Shown: piece after piece, positions 24,660-35,400 of the stretch
Layout of the letters: each line of letters begins with the position of its first letter
How positions within the stretch are numbered: the first letter of the stretch is position 1
Program-made: the position numbers and the translations under genes
Source: Eonycteris spelaea
Lineage: Eukaryota > Chordata > Mammalia > Chiroptera > Pteropodidae
Assembly (NCBI GenBank): GCA_003508835.1
Contig: PUFA01000027.1
Span: 1,426,001 to 1,490,000 of the forward strand
Direction: 5' to 3'
DNA: 64,000 bases
The notes under the pieces: generated by a model
What the model saw: the letters and a program-made list of their open reading frames with translations, nothing else
What the model was told of the DNA's origin: nothing
Databases searched by the model: none

Positions 24660-25195
24660 GTGGTAGTTTCTGAAGGTAGCTGTCATCATATTTCCCCTCC
24701 CAGCATAAACACACATCTCATCGCTTTCAGGATTGGAGTATATTTCTGCTCCCCTTGACCTGAGTTAGCCCTGTGGCTTGTGTTGACAAATAAAATGTGG
24801 CAGACATGCTGCTGTGTTAGTTCTAGGATTGAACCTTAAGGGAACGGGGAGCACCTGCTTCTTCTCTCTTGAAAACCAGCACCACATAAGGAATATGACT
24901 ATTCTGAGGCCTCCATGCTGTAAGATATACCAAGATAGTCCTGTGGAGAGGTCACATGGAGAGAGATGCCCAGTCACTTCCTAGCTATTCCAGCCATCTC
25001 AGCAAAAGCATCGACATGCCAGTCCCAGAAGATCCAGGTAAGAAGAAAGAACCACCCAGCTGAAGGGTAAAAAAAAAATTGCAGAAGGGTAAAAAAAAAA
25101 AAAAAAAAAAAAAAGGCTAATAGCTGTTGTAAGTCTCTAAGTTTTTGTTTGTTTGTTTGTTTGTTTTATAGCAATAGGTAGCATAAGCGCTTGCT
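24660..25195 (+). mobile_element. MaLR-like LTR with an expanded A-tract
   Basis: 'ccccttgacctgagttagcc', 'gcagacatgctgctgtg', 'aagaaccacccagctgaagg' and the closing 'atagctgttgtaagtctcta' fit the LTR class seen at 19640-20105. Near the 3' end a small duplication of 'gcagaagggtaaaaaa' type has expanded into a long A-run (about 25091-25114), followed by a TTTG microsatellite at 25146-25165. Confidence 0.52.
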
Positions 25196-25199
25196 GAGG

Positions 25200-26435
25200 G
25201 AGTCACGTGATTTAATCAAATATGTAAACCCATGAGGTTTGAATGTGAGATGAATAAAAATTGTTATTTCTATAAAAGAAATGAAAGCTTTGGGAAATCT
25301 CCAAAAAGGCTTAAAATAGCTTAGAGATAGAAATGTTACTTTCAAAATATGTGATTGTGGGAGAAGACATAAAAACCTAGAAATATTCTACATTCAGATT
25401 GCTTTGAAATATTTTGAAGTACATTTTTTATAGTTCTCATTTGCTTTGTTTTTGTTTACTTATCCTTGAATGTGAAATGTTCTAGTCAGAATTTTCTATC
25501 ACCACAATGGATATGTTCATCGAATCAGCCCCTACTGTCCATTTCGTTGCTGTAGAATATCTTTCTGTAATCCTGATAGCTAAGGAGCACATTTAAGAGT
25601 ACAACATAATAATTTTTCATTATTGACCACTTTTTCATTATTGTTAGCTATCCAACTAGCATAACTCCAATAAGGTGTGATAAATATTACTTTTTTGCTG
25701 CTGTCATGTGTCTTATACACAAAAGAGTCTGAAGCAATCATTATTACTTTGTCCAGATGAGCACACATAAGCAACATACTCTAACAGAGGACATTCTTGA
25801 AAATAAGGCTCCCACCTGTTTGTTCATGGTTTAGCTGAATTTAAGACTTGTAACCATCACAAAATACAGTGAGAAAACAGGATATAATTGTGACTGCCTA
25901 ATGAAATAACACCTATATAATAATGAAAACCTTGCATTTTTCTAGTTAGTGAAACCTCAGCATCATTGAGCTGGGGAAACATGTGGAAGTTGAGTAGGTA
26001 GGGATCTACCAGGACCTTGTACTGACGCAGAAGTAAGGCATGCAAAGACTAGCACTTTGCTTAGTTGTCAAACCCATCAACATCTCTAGTGTTGTAAATT
26101 CCTTCCAGTCTAGCATACAGCTAAATATTATTCTTAGTTTTTAATATTATTGTATAGTTTATATTAGATAGATATTGAATGAGAAGTTGGGAGGAGGGTT
26201 TATTTTAACTTGAAAATAATTTAAATGTCTGTGAAAGAACTGTTCCCCAAAAAACAGCAGTATGATTATTCTTCTTGCAAACTCTATAGGCATTTTATAC
26301 AAGCTACTGAGTTCATACATATTCTCACTTGAAAAGTACTAGAGAAACATAATTATATTACTCACCAACATTATAATTCTCATATTGAGAACATTCTATT
26401 TTCTATTAGGAGAATATTGTCTTTAACCATGTGAC
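25200..26435. other. unassigned sequence
   Basis: About 1.2 kb without a recognised repeat or gene. The minus-strand frames 25580-25777 and 25857-26045 have no domains. Confidence 0.35.
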
Positions 26436-26439
26436 AGAT

Positions 26440-26848
26440 GTGACAGAAATAGTAACACACTCCATTTTCCATGTGTTTCTCCATATTTCCCAGCCCTCTG
26501 CAGAGAAATTATGGGGACATGTGATAAGTTCCAGCCAAAGAAAATAAAATGTAAGTGGAAGTGTGATAAGCCATTTCTAGACTGAAGAATGAAAAAGCTA
26601 TCTGTGATTCTCCAATTTTTTTATTCCTCTGCCCGGGTAAATGAAAAGGCCTTGAGTTACAGATGATTCAGCTATAAGACATAGAGCCTAGACCAACCTA
26701 CTTCCCTAACTGCATAATGAAATAGAGTTACTTGTCCACCCATGTAGAACATGTAGCATGAACAATTCATAAATATCACTGGGCTTATCTAATATTTTGG
26801 AACTGTTTTGTTACTTCAGCATAACCTAACCTACCCTGCTAATAAAAC
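26440..26848 (+). mobile_element. LTR-like element (MaLR class)
   Basis: 'ggacatgtgataagttccag', 'ccaaagaaaataaaatgtaa', 'gtggaagtgtgataagcc' and the end 'cagcataacctaacctaccc' follow an LTR-like family with a terminus of the 'cagcctaacctgactaatac' kind. It is the first of four similar plus-strand elements (also 27322, 29085 and 60250). The family name is uncertain. Confidence 0.58.
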
Positions 26849-26869
26849 TTATATAATAACAAAATAATT

Positions 26870-27312
26870 AGTCAGTTAGTTAATTTAGCCAATTTATAGT
26901 CAGCATACGTAGAGCCAAGTACTGTTTTAAGACATTAGGGTTAAAACAGCATGAGATGACATAATCTATGTCCTCAGTGAGTTTATGGTCTAATGCGGAA
27001 AATGGGCAAACAAACCCTCAACAGGGAGCATCTAGGAAGCTCCCAGCATGTACTACAATTATACTAAGCACTTGGTGAAAAAATATGAATAAGGAATTTT
27101 CAGTGTAATACAGTGTAATTTAGTGTAATAGAGAGATGGCAATAAATTATTACAATATAATATGGTAAGCATTCTAAGAAAGTCTGTATAAAATATTTGA
27201 AAGGTAAAGATAAAGAAGAAATTAATTATCTCAAGTATCATGGAAGGCTTCTCAGAGAAGGTGACCTTTGTTTACATATTGAAAAGTGAGTAAAACTTCA
27301 CCTGCTGGAAAG
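26870..27312 (-). mobile_element. L2 LINE, antisense, part 1 of a split copy
   Basis: 'agagccaagtactgtttta', 'agtgagtttatggtctaatg', 'ttctcagagaaggtgacctt' and 'acatattgaaaagtgagtaa' run in antisense L2 order. The next expected part, a 'ttccaggcagagggaac'-like phrase, appears only at 27684, after an LTR. The L2 is therefore split. Confidence 0.65.
27101..27130. repeat. three tandem copies of a 10-base unit
   Basis: CAGTGTAATA, CAGTGTAATT and TAGTGTAATA lie head to tail inside the L2 remnant. Confidence 0.9.
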
Positions 27313-27321
27313 GTTGATGAC

Positions 27322-27682
27322 TATTAGCATTGCTCAATGAAAATACCTGGCTTTCTTCCTTGCATGGTAGGATTGCATTTAGGAATAGCCACATACTTTT
27401 CTTTGGCCAAAGAAATGTGAGTAGAATAAGTTACCAACACTTTCAGGTAAAAAAAAAAATTAAGAGCCAGTGCACTATTTGGCTTGGTCCTTCTCAATTC
27501 TGCTGTGATCATGAAAGCACAATTTTTGTTGATGTTTCCACCAACCCTGGTGTCAGAATGACTATGATGAGATAAGCCTCATCAATCTACACTACATGAG
27601 TGGAAAAAAAATGTCTATTGTTTTAAGACACTGATATGTGAAAGGTCATTTGTTATGGCAATATAATCTAGTCGATACAATA
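27322..27682 (+). mobile_element. LTR-like element inserted in L2
   Basis: 'ttctttggccaaagaaatgt', 'gagtagaataag' and the end 'attgttttaagacactgata', 'gtcatttgttatggcaatat' give the LTR-class signature. It separates two consecutive parts of one antisense L2, which shows it arrived later. Open frames 27324-27512 and 27330-27575 overlap on opposite strands inside it and are not genes. Confidence 0.62.
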
Positions 27683-27683
27683 T

Positions 27684-27930
27684 ATTCCAGGCCGAGAGAA
27701 TAACTAGTGCAAAAAGACCTAGAGATAGGAACCAGTGAATTCAGTGGGGCTCAAGCTCAAGATATCTAGGTGAAAAAAAAAATGATAAAGAAAAGATGAG
27801 GTTAGATGGGACAAAGTGTGAATGGTCTTCTATTGCTATATTAAAGGTCTTCTACTTTATTCTCAAGGGAAGTAAAAGAATTCTGGGACAGTGTGGTCAA
27901 GGTCTGAGCACATGTCTACCATCACTCATA
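27684..27930 (-). mobile_element. L2 LINE, antisense, part 2 of a split copy
   Basis: 'attccaggccgagagaataa', 'ctagtgcaaaaagacctaga' and 'ctactttattctcaaggga' continue the antisense L2 interrupted at 27312. Confidence 0.6.
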
Positions 27931-27954
27931 TCCACCTAACCTTGTGCTAAGGTG

Positions 27955-27987
27955 AATCCTTTTTTAAAAGGCCCTTAAAAAAGGATT
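27955..27987. repeat. perfect 13-base hairpin
   Basis: Left arm 27955-27967 (AATCCTTTTTTAA) and right arm 27975-27987 are exact reverse complements around a 7-base loop. I saw no function. It could fold when transcribed or single-stranded, but no T-run downstream makes it a terminator-like structure. Confidence 0.85.
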
Positions 27988-27999
27988 TTACATGAATAT

Positions 28000-29080
28000 T
28001 TGTCCTGTTGAGGCTATTATTTTAGTATGCTGATAAAATCACACTGACAACTTTTCGTTTTGTATCATCCAAAGTAGAACGTTGTCAAAGCCTAGAATCT
28101 ATAGTTCGTCATTGTGACCATATCTTGTTTGGAGAATGTTAATATTTACTAAAAAGTAAAACTGAATTTATTTTATTTTATTTTTTTAGATTTGCTTGAG
28201 AGATGGAATAACATGTCGATTTTCTATGGCAGTGGGAAAATGAAACTGTCACATCAATTACAAAAGCTGCTAAGTTGCCAGCAGGAAAAGCATTGATTCT
28301 CGGTGTGTTCAGATCTGTAATTTCAGATACCTTTGTCATCTTATTGAATGAAAAACTTTGAAAAGAAAATCGCTTCTTCCGTTCACAACAATGCCCATCA
28401 TTGGAGTCTTTGAAAATAATTCTGGAACGAATAAGATGGAAATTTATTTTTGAAACACCCTCGGTTGTTAATTTTTATTTCTAATTTAATTTCCATTCTT
28501 CCTTTCTTTGAAGTATCAGCTCACTAGATTTTTAGCAGGACCCAATATGACCACACAGTAGTTTGCAAGTTCATTTTAATATGCAGCTAAATAGAGTGAT
28601 TCAGAATTGTGCACATCAATCTCAACAACAACGAAAAAGCATTTATTTCTATTAATAGTTTGAGTTCTGGGAATATTTTGTTTCTTGCCCCTTGCTGCCT
28701 CTACTAAAGTTATCTAGTTTCTTCATAAAGTAGAAATCGAGATATTTAGAAACCCTGAAATAACTTTGCTCTCTGTGGACCAGATCAAACTGTTCCAAAG
28801 TCAGCCCAAGGGGAGTCTTTGGGAATTTGGGGATGGTTTGTGGGGAGGAAGAAAGAAAGACACTATGGCTGACAGGGATTGACAGCTCTTGTTTATCACA
28901 TATCTTTCTGTGCCCTGCCAGCCACACATATGGATCTACAACAACTTCCCCTTACACCACTAGTAACCAGGTTTCAAGGTTCTAATGACAATCTGAAATG
29001 TTTAGGAGTTGCAGATTTGTTGTTTAGGAATTGTGACAGAAAATAACTGTGTTCACCATTATACTTTCCTTTTCCTAAAC
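28000..29080. other. repeat-poor sequence, candidate conserved non-coding DNA
   Basis: No repeat was recognised. The 28180-28560 part, with mixed composition and no simple sequence, looks like the kind of DNA often conserved as an enhancer; this is inference only. The minus-strand frame 28652-28927 (91 residues) has fairly protein-like composition but no domain I know and no splice context I can support. Confidence 0.35.
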
Positions 29081-29084
29081 ACGG

Positions 29085-29467
29085 AGGAAGATTTATTTCC
29101 GAGCCTCCCTTGAAGTTAGATATGACCGCATGACTGGATTCTGACTGAAGGATTTGAGGCAGAAATAATGTATTCGTTTAGACGCCTGCCATAAAAAATT
29201 CTCCTGTGTGCTTGTCCACGCTCTTTTCCTTCAATTTAGTGATGCAAATTCACTATTTGGTTGTAATGGTTATTACAGAGGCCATATATTTAGGATGGTA
29301 ATGTTATAAAATGGAAGGAGCCTAAATTCTTGAGACTTTCTTGAAGGAGAACTACCGAACTTGCAGCAAATAATGATGTGAGGAAGAAATAAATTTTTAT
29401 CACACTAAGCCACTGAGATTTAATAGTTGTTTTTTCACAGTTGGCTGGCTTTTCTTGTTCTAATACA
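29085..29467 (+). mobile_element. LTR-like element (MaLR class)
   Basis: 'gttagatatgaccgcatgac', 'tggattctgactgaagg', then 'gaggaagaaataaatttt', 'cactaagccactgagattta' and a 'ttctaatacag' terminus. This is the same class as the elements at 26440 and 27322. The 5S SINE lies directly downstream. Confidence 0.58.
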
Positions 29468-29484
29468 GAACACTTTTGGAAATT

Positions 29485-29740
29485 AGAAAAGGTAAACTAG
29501 TCTATGGCCATTCTTCCCTGAATAAGCCCAATCCCATCTGACCTCAAAGCTAAGCAGGGTCAGGCCTGATTAGTACTTGGATGGGAGACCACCTGGAAAG
29601 ACTATGTGCTGTAGCTGTAAAAAATAAAAAAAATAAGGGATCGTAAGCTAACAAGGTCCTTGCAATCTGTGAGGTCAACCAAGGGTTGCCTCACCTAAAA
29701 AAAAAAAAGAAAATAAAAAAGAAAAGAAAAGATAAACTAG
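29485..29740 (+). repeat. target-site duplication around the 5S SINE
   Basis: Flanks 29485-29500 (AGAAAAGGTAAACTAG) and 29725-29740 (AGAAAAGATAAACTAG) agree at 15 of 16 bases, as expected for L1-type target-primed insertion of the SINE between them. Confidence 0.93.
29501..29724 (+). mobile_element. 5S rRNA-derived SINE (fruit-bat MEG-R-like)
   Basis: The head (about 29500-29618) aligns base for base in order with vertebrate 5S rRNA: 'gtctatggccat', 'aagctaagcaggg' (A box, 29547-29559) and 'ggatgggagacc' (C box, 29579-29590), ending at 'gtgctgtag'. A body unrelated to 5S follows (29638-29696, with 'gtcaaccaagggttgcct') and then an A-rich tail. The boxes form an internal RNA polymerase III promoter of the type used by 5S genes. 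From memory, 5S-derived SINEs of this plan occur in Pteropodidae. It is not a working 5S gene, because it is diverged and carries a SINE body and target-site duplications. Confidence 0.92.
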
Positions 29741-31435
29741 TATGTTCCAAGTATGGAATAATATGGGTGAAGCAATAAAAAGCCTTACAACTAGGGTACT
29801 GTAGGGCTTCTGGACTCTAAAATGTCACTTAAAAATATCGATATTTATACCTTATGACTTACATAAACTATAACCCCACCTGGGTTGAACTAACATTTAA
29901 GATTGCTTTCCAAAGGACTATGGTCACATCACTTTTTGTCTTAGTTTAGGAACAATGACAAAGCTGAAACGTGTTCAATACACAAGAGCAGCATACAAAT
30001 CCGACATGTAAAGGACTGTGACTTTTCCTGACTTGTACTAAAGAAATATTTTTAAAAGTTAATTTATTCAAATAATGAAATGAAGAAATCAGTTCTGCTT
30101 TCAATTTCATTACAACCAAATAGTGAGTTTACAGCACTAAATGTAGATTCATTGTAATGGAAATGGTTTGTAGCATTTCCACTTTTCAGTTTCAAGAGAG
30201 ATTTTCATGCATTTCCAACAACTCAAATATTAACTCACCTAGAAAATCTGTCTTTTAGCTTTTCGTGTGTAACTTAGGTGCTTAAGAGCTTGACAATTGA
30301 TTAAAGTAGCATGTTAGTATGATAAATTGATAATTTTGAACTGTCAAGATTGGTTTATGTGTATAGCCTTTTGATAAAGAGAAAAACAACTTTCTCATAA
30401 TGCTATATTGGATCAATAAGAAATCCCATTAAGCTGCTAAACATCACTTTTTTGACCTTTTGCTTCTGTAAGCTGTAATTAGAGTTTTTAAAATGTCTTC
30501 CTTCAAAGCCAAGTTTTATCAGAGAGACAAATGGTTAGTGATTAATTATTGAAAAACGTAGTGTTTCTGGTATTTTATTTCACAAATTATTTCATGTCTG
30601 GCTCACATGAAGGACATATTTTAAAAGCCATTATTTTCTTCACTTTTAAAATTTTTAAGCGGATCTATGTATTGGCAAGTTAAGTCACTCTCATAGAATG
30701 AAAATGAAGTTTTTAAAATTAAGTTGCTACACTAAGGAAGCTTAACTGTTGTGTCTCATGTATTTTTCAAGCTCATGTTCTCGTAAGTAAGAGTTGTACA
30801 ATACAAAAAGCCCCGTTTAGGAAACTGAAACATGAATTTTATTCTGGCTCCTCACTAATTTTGTGTGACCTTGAAAATATTTCAAGGAAATATAACATTT
30901 GGATGGTGCTCGAAAAGTCTCACAGCATTTTTTCATAAAGCTTATCCTGTATATGCACTAGTTAGAATCACAATTTTAGTTTACTAGCGATTCATCTGAA
31001 ACCTCTGATTTTAGCGGAGAGCAGATAGTATCCCTGTTCAAGTAAAATGTGTCACCATGAAAATTGTGACAGATCATACTCCCAAGTTACAGTATTTATC
31101 CATAAACTGGGCAATTATATCCATATAATAAGTAATGTGTCACCTAGTTATAAAGTAAAAAAAAACTCTTGTATTAAATGTTCTACTTTCAATTGTTATG
31201 TTAAATAGAAAAACAGTGGCTAATTTCAAATGTTATAGTTTTTATCAGTTTAAAATTATTAACGAATAACTTATTAAACCAAGCTATGGAAGCCAAGCTT
31301 GCCTCACAGAAATCTATGGTGATTAAATTCAACCCTTGGAAAGATCTGATTACCAAAGAGATGAAATCTGGTTAAACCTTTCCTGAGCTTAAATTTCACA
31401 AATAAAATATAGAGAAATTCACCTCAAAAAGTTCA
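29741..31435. other. repeat-poor stretch, candidate conserved non-coding DNA
   Basis: About 1.7 kb with almost no recognisable transposon, unusual for this window. The 30080-30560 and 30600-31300 parts have balanced AT-rich composition without simple repeats. No open frame above 60 residues lies here. It could hold regulatory elements; I see no direct proof. Confidence 0.4.
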
Positions 31436-31439
31436 GACT

Positions 31440-31568
31440 TGATTGCCTTATGTTCTCTTGAATGTAAGTTCTATTAGAAATGAGACCTTTCTATCTTTTT
31501 AAAAATTGCATAGCCCTATTGCCTTAAATATAATAGAGGTTCAATGAATATTTGTTGGATGAAACAAA
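31440..31568 (+). mobile_element. L2 LINE 3' end, sense
   Basis: 'ttgaatgtaagttctattag', 'aatgagacctttctatc' and the closing 'gttcaatgaatatttgttgg' give the L2 3' terminus. Confidence 0.75.
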
Positions 31569-31569
31569 T

Positions 31570-32125
31570 TATCTTTCTTCTGTTAGCTTCCAGGAGAAAC
31601 AAATATTTCACTACTATCACTGATTTCAAAGAAATAGAAAATTGGGCGAGTATAGGATATGAAGGAAAATGGGTATATTATAGTGCAACTTGGGTAGGGG
31701 GTCGCAAATGACTGTGTATCCATGTCTGTCCTCCAATATTTTGCTATTAAATGCCTGTCAATGAAGATGGTAATAGATAAAACTTAGTTTCTCTCTCACC
31801 ATGACTTTGATATTAATAACGGGCTATTGTAAATCTGAAATTCTTTACATCCTAATGACATGAAGTGAGACTGATAGGATGAGTCGATATTTTGACCAGG
31901 TTTTACTGGCATACAAAGATGAAATTACTTATTTGAATATACGCAAAGTATAAAAACCTGGAACATTTTCCTATCACTATATAACTTATTTTCCTATGAC
32001 TGAAAAAGGAATTCAAGTTTCTTTTTCCTTTCCCATTGCCTTCTTCCTAGTGAAACTTCTAATATGTATGTAGCACAAAACAGAAACTAATGAAGGGACA
32101 ACAGATGGGGTGGTTAGGAAGAACC
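31570..32125. other. unassigned sequence
   Basis: No repeat or gene recognised. Confidence 0.3.
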
Positions 32126-32127
32126 TG

Positions 32128-32330
32128 AGTTTGGAGATTAAGAAAATAGGCTCAGAAGCTCTGGGTTTGAATATTGTCTTGGCCTTATAGAATCTGTAAG
32201 ATCCTGGGAAAATAATTTCATTTCCATAAGCCTGAATTTCATCCTCTGTAAAAAGTAGATAATAATTGTCCACATCCCATAGCATTAAATGACCTAAGAA
32301 AAGAAATGCTCTTGGTCCAGCAAGAATAAT
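32128..32330 (+). mobile_element. MIR SINE, sense
   Basis: 'agctctgggtttgaatattg', 'gatcctgggaaaataatttc' and 'gaatttcatcctctgtaaaa' follow the MIR core and tail. The minus-strand frames at 32013-32390 and 32344-32583 are antisense to it and spurious. Confidence 0.75.
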
Positions 32331-32334
32331 AGCT

Positions 32335-33485
32335 ATCACTATTTTAACAATAAATGGCATTCTCAAACCTTGATTTATAAGAGAAGGCAAACAATGAACC
32401 CAAAATAGAAAGATTTGGAGCTATGCACAAAATGTCAAATGACAGCAAAGGCAGTGATTCTAGTCTTTTGAAGAAGAGTATAAGTATCTTGACCACCCAA
32501 TGGGTAATTAATGTTCCGTATGAACATCGACCTAAGGGTAAGTAGTATACACATCTTGTTCTTAGGGCCAAAGAGCAGGACATTGAACTAGGAATAGGAG
32601 GTAGTTCTCATCTAGTTCAGATGGTACAGTGTGATTTTATTGATTGGCAAAAGCAAATTTCTTCTATGCATACTAAAATGAGAAATGGAGTCAAAATAGC
32701 TCTATGTAAACTTTGAGACTCACACAATCCATCTAATCAACTGAAACTCAAAGAAAAGACCATTTTTTGTGTGTGTGTCATATATTATATCTAAAGAGTA
32801 AAATTTATCTTCTAGAAAATAATCATGTCTTTTTTTTGTTATTATCAACAATACCTCATATGCTTTATTTAATATAACTTTACCATGCACAGGTATGCTA
32901 ATTCATGTTTTTATACTTAAAGTAATACCTAGATATCTAAAGAACAGCCTCAAGCAGAGAAATAAAATCTTGCCGATAATTTTCAGAAATAATATGACTT
33001 CAGTGATTCCACTTGAATTTTTATTTTGGCATTGGCTACATCTATGTTGACTTGGACATTTGTATTTTCTTTTTGATTCTTTTTTACTTTTTTGCTAGCC
33101 AATATCTGAATTCCCTTCCTGGTGTTTCTGATATGTTTCTCAGAATCCCAGCAACTGGTAGCCTCAACGCAGCCACATGAAGCTGATAGTGAGGTAGAAA
33201 ATATACAGTTATCTTCTAAGATCATGAAAGAAAATTGATGCAATTCAGATATTTCATTTACAAGAAAATATAAAAATGTAAATAAATATTACTTAATACG
33301 TATCTATATGTTCCTATGTACTTTGAGTCAAAATAAAAAAAAACATGGGGAAATAGCAGAATTTACATTATGTACAAGAAAAAGAAAAGTTTATACATAG
33401 TGACTGCTATTACTTAGCTATTATTGCATAGGGAGAAATTTATAGATGTGATATAGGTATAAACATTTTACTACATTAAAAAATA
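32335..33485. other. unassigned sequence
   Basis: About 1.1 kb without recognised repeats. The minus-strand frame 32983-33243 (86 residues) has a lysine-rich middle and no domain I can name. Confidence 0.35.
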
Positions 33486-33489
33486 AGAA

Positions 33490-34350
33490 AGTTGATATTA
33501 ATGACTTAACTTTCTATTTTAAGAAACTACAAAAAGGAAGCAAACTAAATCTAAAGCAAACAAAAGGAAGGAAATAAAGATCAGAGTAGAAAATAGCATA
33601 AAGAATAGAAAAACAATAGAGAAAAGTCAATAAAACTAAAAGTTCTTTGAAAGTATCAACAAAATTGACAAGGCTCTAGCTAGATTGGCTAATAAAAAAA
33701 GAGAGACTACTCAAATTATTCAAGCCAGAAATGAAATGACAATAACTATATATCTTACAAAAATTTAAAGGGATTATAAAGGAACACAATGAATAATTGT
33801 ATGCTAACAAATTATATAACTCAGATGAAATGAACAAATTCCTAGAAAGAAAGATGAAATAGAAAAAAAAAAAAGACAAACTATCATCTAAACTGAAGAA
33901 GAAATATAAATCTGAAAAGATCTGTAAAAAGTAAAATAATTCAATTAGCAATTGAAAAACTTCGCACCAAGAAAAGCTTGGGTGTACAAATCTTCTTGTA
34001 AATTCTATCACAACTATTTCAAAAAATAGAAGAGAAAGAAAAACTTCCCAACTCATTCTATGAGCTCAGTATAATTCTTATACCAAAACCAGACAGTTAA
34101 TATGAAAAGGAAAAGTACACACCAATATCTCTTATGAATCCATGCAAAACTCATCAGCAACAAATTTAACGACACATAAAAAGAATTATACACCATGTCC
34201 CAGTGGGATTTACATATGAAAATCAATTAATGTAATATATCATATTAATAAAATAAATAACATAACAGTCATCTGAATAGATACAAAGAAAGCATTTAGT
34301 AAAACCCTTTCATGATAAAATCACTCAACAAATTAGAAATAGAAGGAGTA
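33490..34350 (+). mobile_element. L1M ORF2 fragment (reverse transcriptase part)
   Basis: 'aaagttctttgaaagtatca', 'caaaattgacaaggctctag', 'gaaatgaacaaattcctaga', 'atgagctcagtataattctt' and 'atacaccatgtcccagtggg' follow L1 ORF2 in order, covering the segment up to the reverse transcriptase core. There are many frame breaks, so it is inactive. The minus-strand frame 33676-34056 is antisense to it. Confidence 0.82.
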
Positions 34351-34520
34351 TGGGAATGACTATTAATGTGCGCTGGATTTCTTTTTGGGATGATTGGCAT
34401 TTTCTAAAACGAGGCTGTGGGGTGCCTGAACAACTTTGAAAATATACTAAAAACTATTGAATTGTTTACTTAAAATAAGTGGATTTTATGAAATATGAAT
34501 ATCTCAATAAAGTTATTATA
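34351..34520 (+). mobile_element. L1 3' end joined to ORF2
   Basis: 'ctttgaaaatatactaaaaa', 'ctattgaattgtttact' and 'gaatatctcaataaagttat' are an L1M 3' untranslated end. It follows the reverse transcriptase part directly, so the rest of ORF2 is missing, either by internal deletion or because this is a second copy. Confidence 0.65.
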
Positions 34521-34559
34521 AATCAATAATTTTTATATTTTTATATCCAAATAGTGATT

Positions 34560-34960
34560 ATTAAGTCAATAAAATATAATTTAAAAATTCTATATACAAA
34601 AAGGCATAAGAGTAAATTTAGCAAAAAGGGACAAAATTTTATATGAAGAAATATTTAAATGCCTACGGAAGGACATAAAAGAAGGTAATCCTTTTATATA
34701 AAACAGCCCAGTGTTATAAATTTGTTATTTCACCCCAAATTAATCTCATTTGAGACTATCTATAGAAAATGCTAACATGACATGTAGGGAAGTAGTTACA
34801 TTGATTCTGAAATTTATAATATAAAATTGAAAATGTACCAAAATATCAGAAAGTAGTGAGACAGAAAGAGCCTATTGGCTCTCAAGTGATACAGAGCTAT
34901 ACCAACTAATATTGTTTATTTATATGGAACACATTAGAGTCCAGATAGTCTCAAAAATAT
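34560..34960 (+). mobile_element. L1 ORF2 C-terminal fragment
   Basis: 'gcctacggaaggacataaaa', 'accccaaattaatctcattt', 'gattctgaaatttataata' and 'tcaagtgatacagagctata' match the part of L1 ORF2 after the reverse transcriptase core. It lies downstream of an L1 3' end, so it must be a separate copy or a rearranged piece. Confidence 0.6.
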
Positions 34961-35074
34961 AGCTTTAGTTTCTTTATTATTGATTTACTAAACAAATTAA
35001 AATCAGAAAGAGAAAGCGGGAGGGAAATTTATTTTTATCTCCTTACTGTCATTCATCAGATTTTTCTTCCATTC

Positions 35075-35400
35075 CTGAATTCATTCATTCAGTATTTAAC
35101 AAATACATATTGAGGTTCTGCTATGAGCCAAGCACAATTGCTAGGTTCTGCGTGACACTGAACAAAACAGGCAAAACTCCTCCCTCCCTAGGGTTTATGT
35201 TCTAATGTGGGGAAAAAAGGGAAAACAAAACAAATAAGAAGAAAATTAATAGAAGGTTACATGGTGGTAAGTACAATGGAATAGATAAATAAAATGAGGA
35301 GGATAGACAAAGCTAAAACAGAATACATAGACCAAGAAAGCATATTTGAACAGAGACTTGAAAAAAAAAAGTGTAACAATAAACTGTGGAATCTGAGGAA
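35075..35400 (-). mobile_element. L2 LINE 3' end, antisense
   Basis: 'attcattcattcagtattta', 'ttctgctatgagccaagcac', 'gggtttatgttctaatgtgg' and 'gaacagagacttgaaa' run in antisense L2 order. The minus-strand frame 35246-35506 lies over its end and is not a gene. Confidence 0.75.

Noticed and set aside
28652..28927. 91-residue minus-strand frame as an exon
   Set aside because: No domain recognised and no supportable splice sites; left only as a note in the surrounding region.
29500..29618. Functional 5S rRNA gene
   Set aside because: Diverged from 5S, carries a SINE body and A-rich tail, and is bounded by target-site duplications.
33676..34056. 126-residue minus-strand open frame
   Set aside because: Exactly antisense to an L1 ORF2 fragment.
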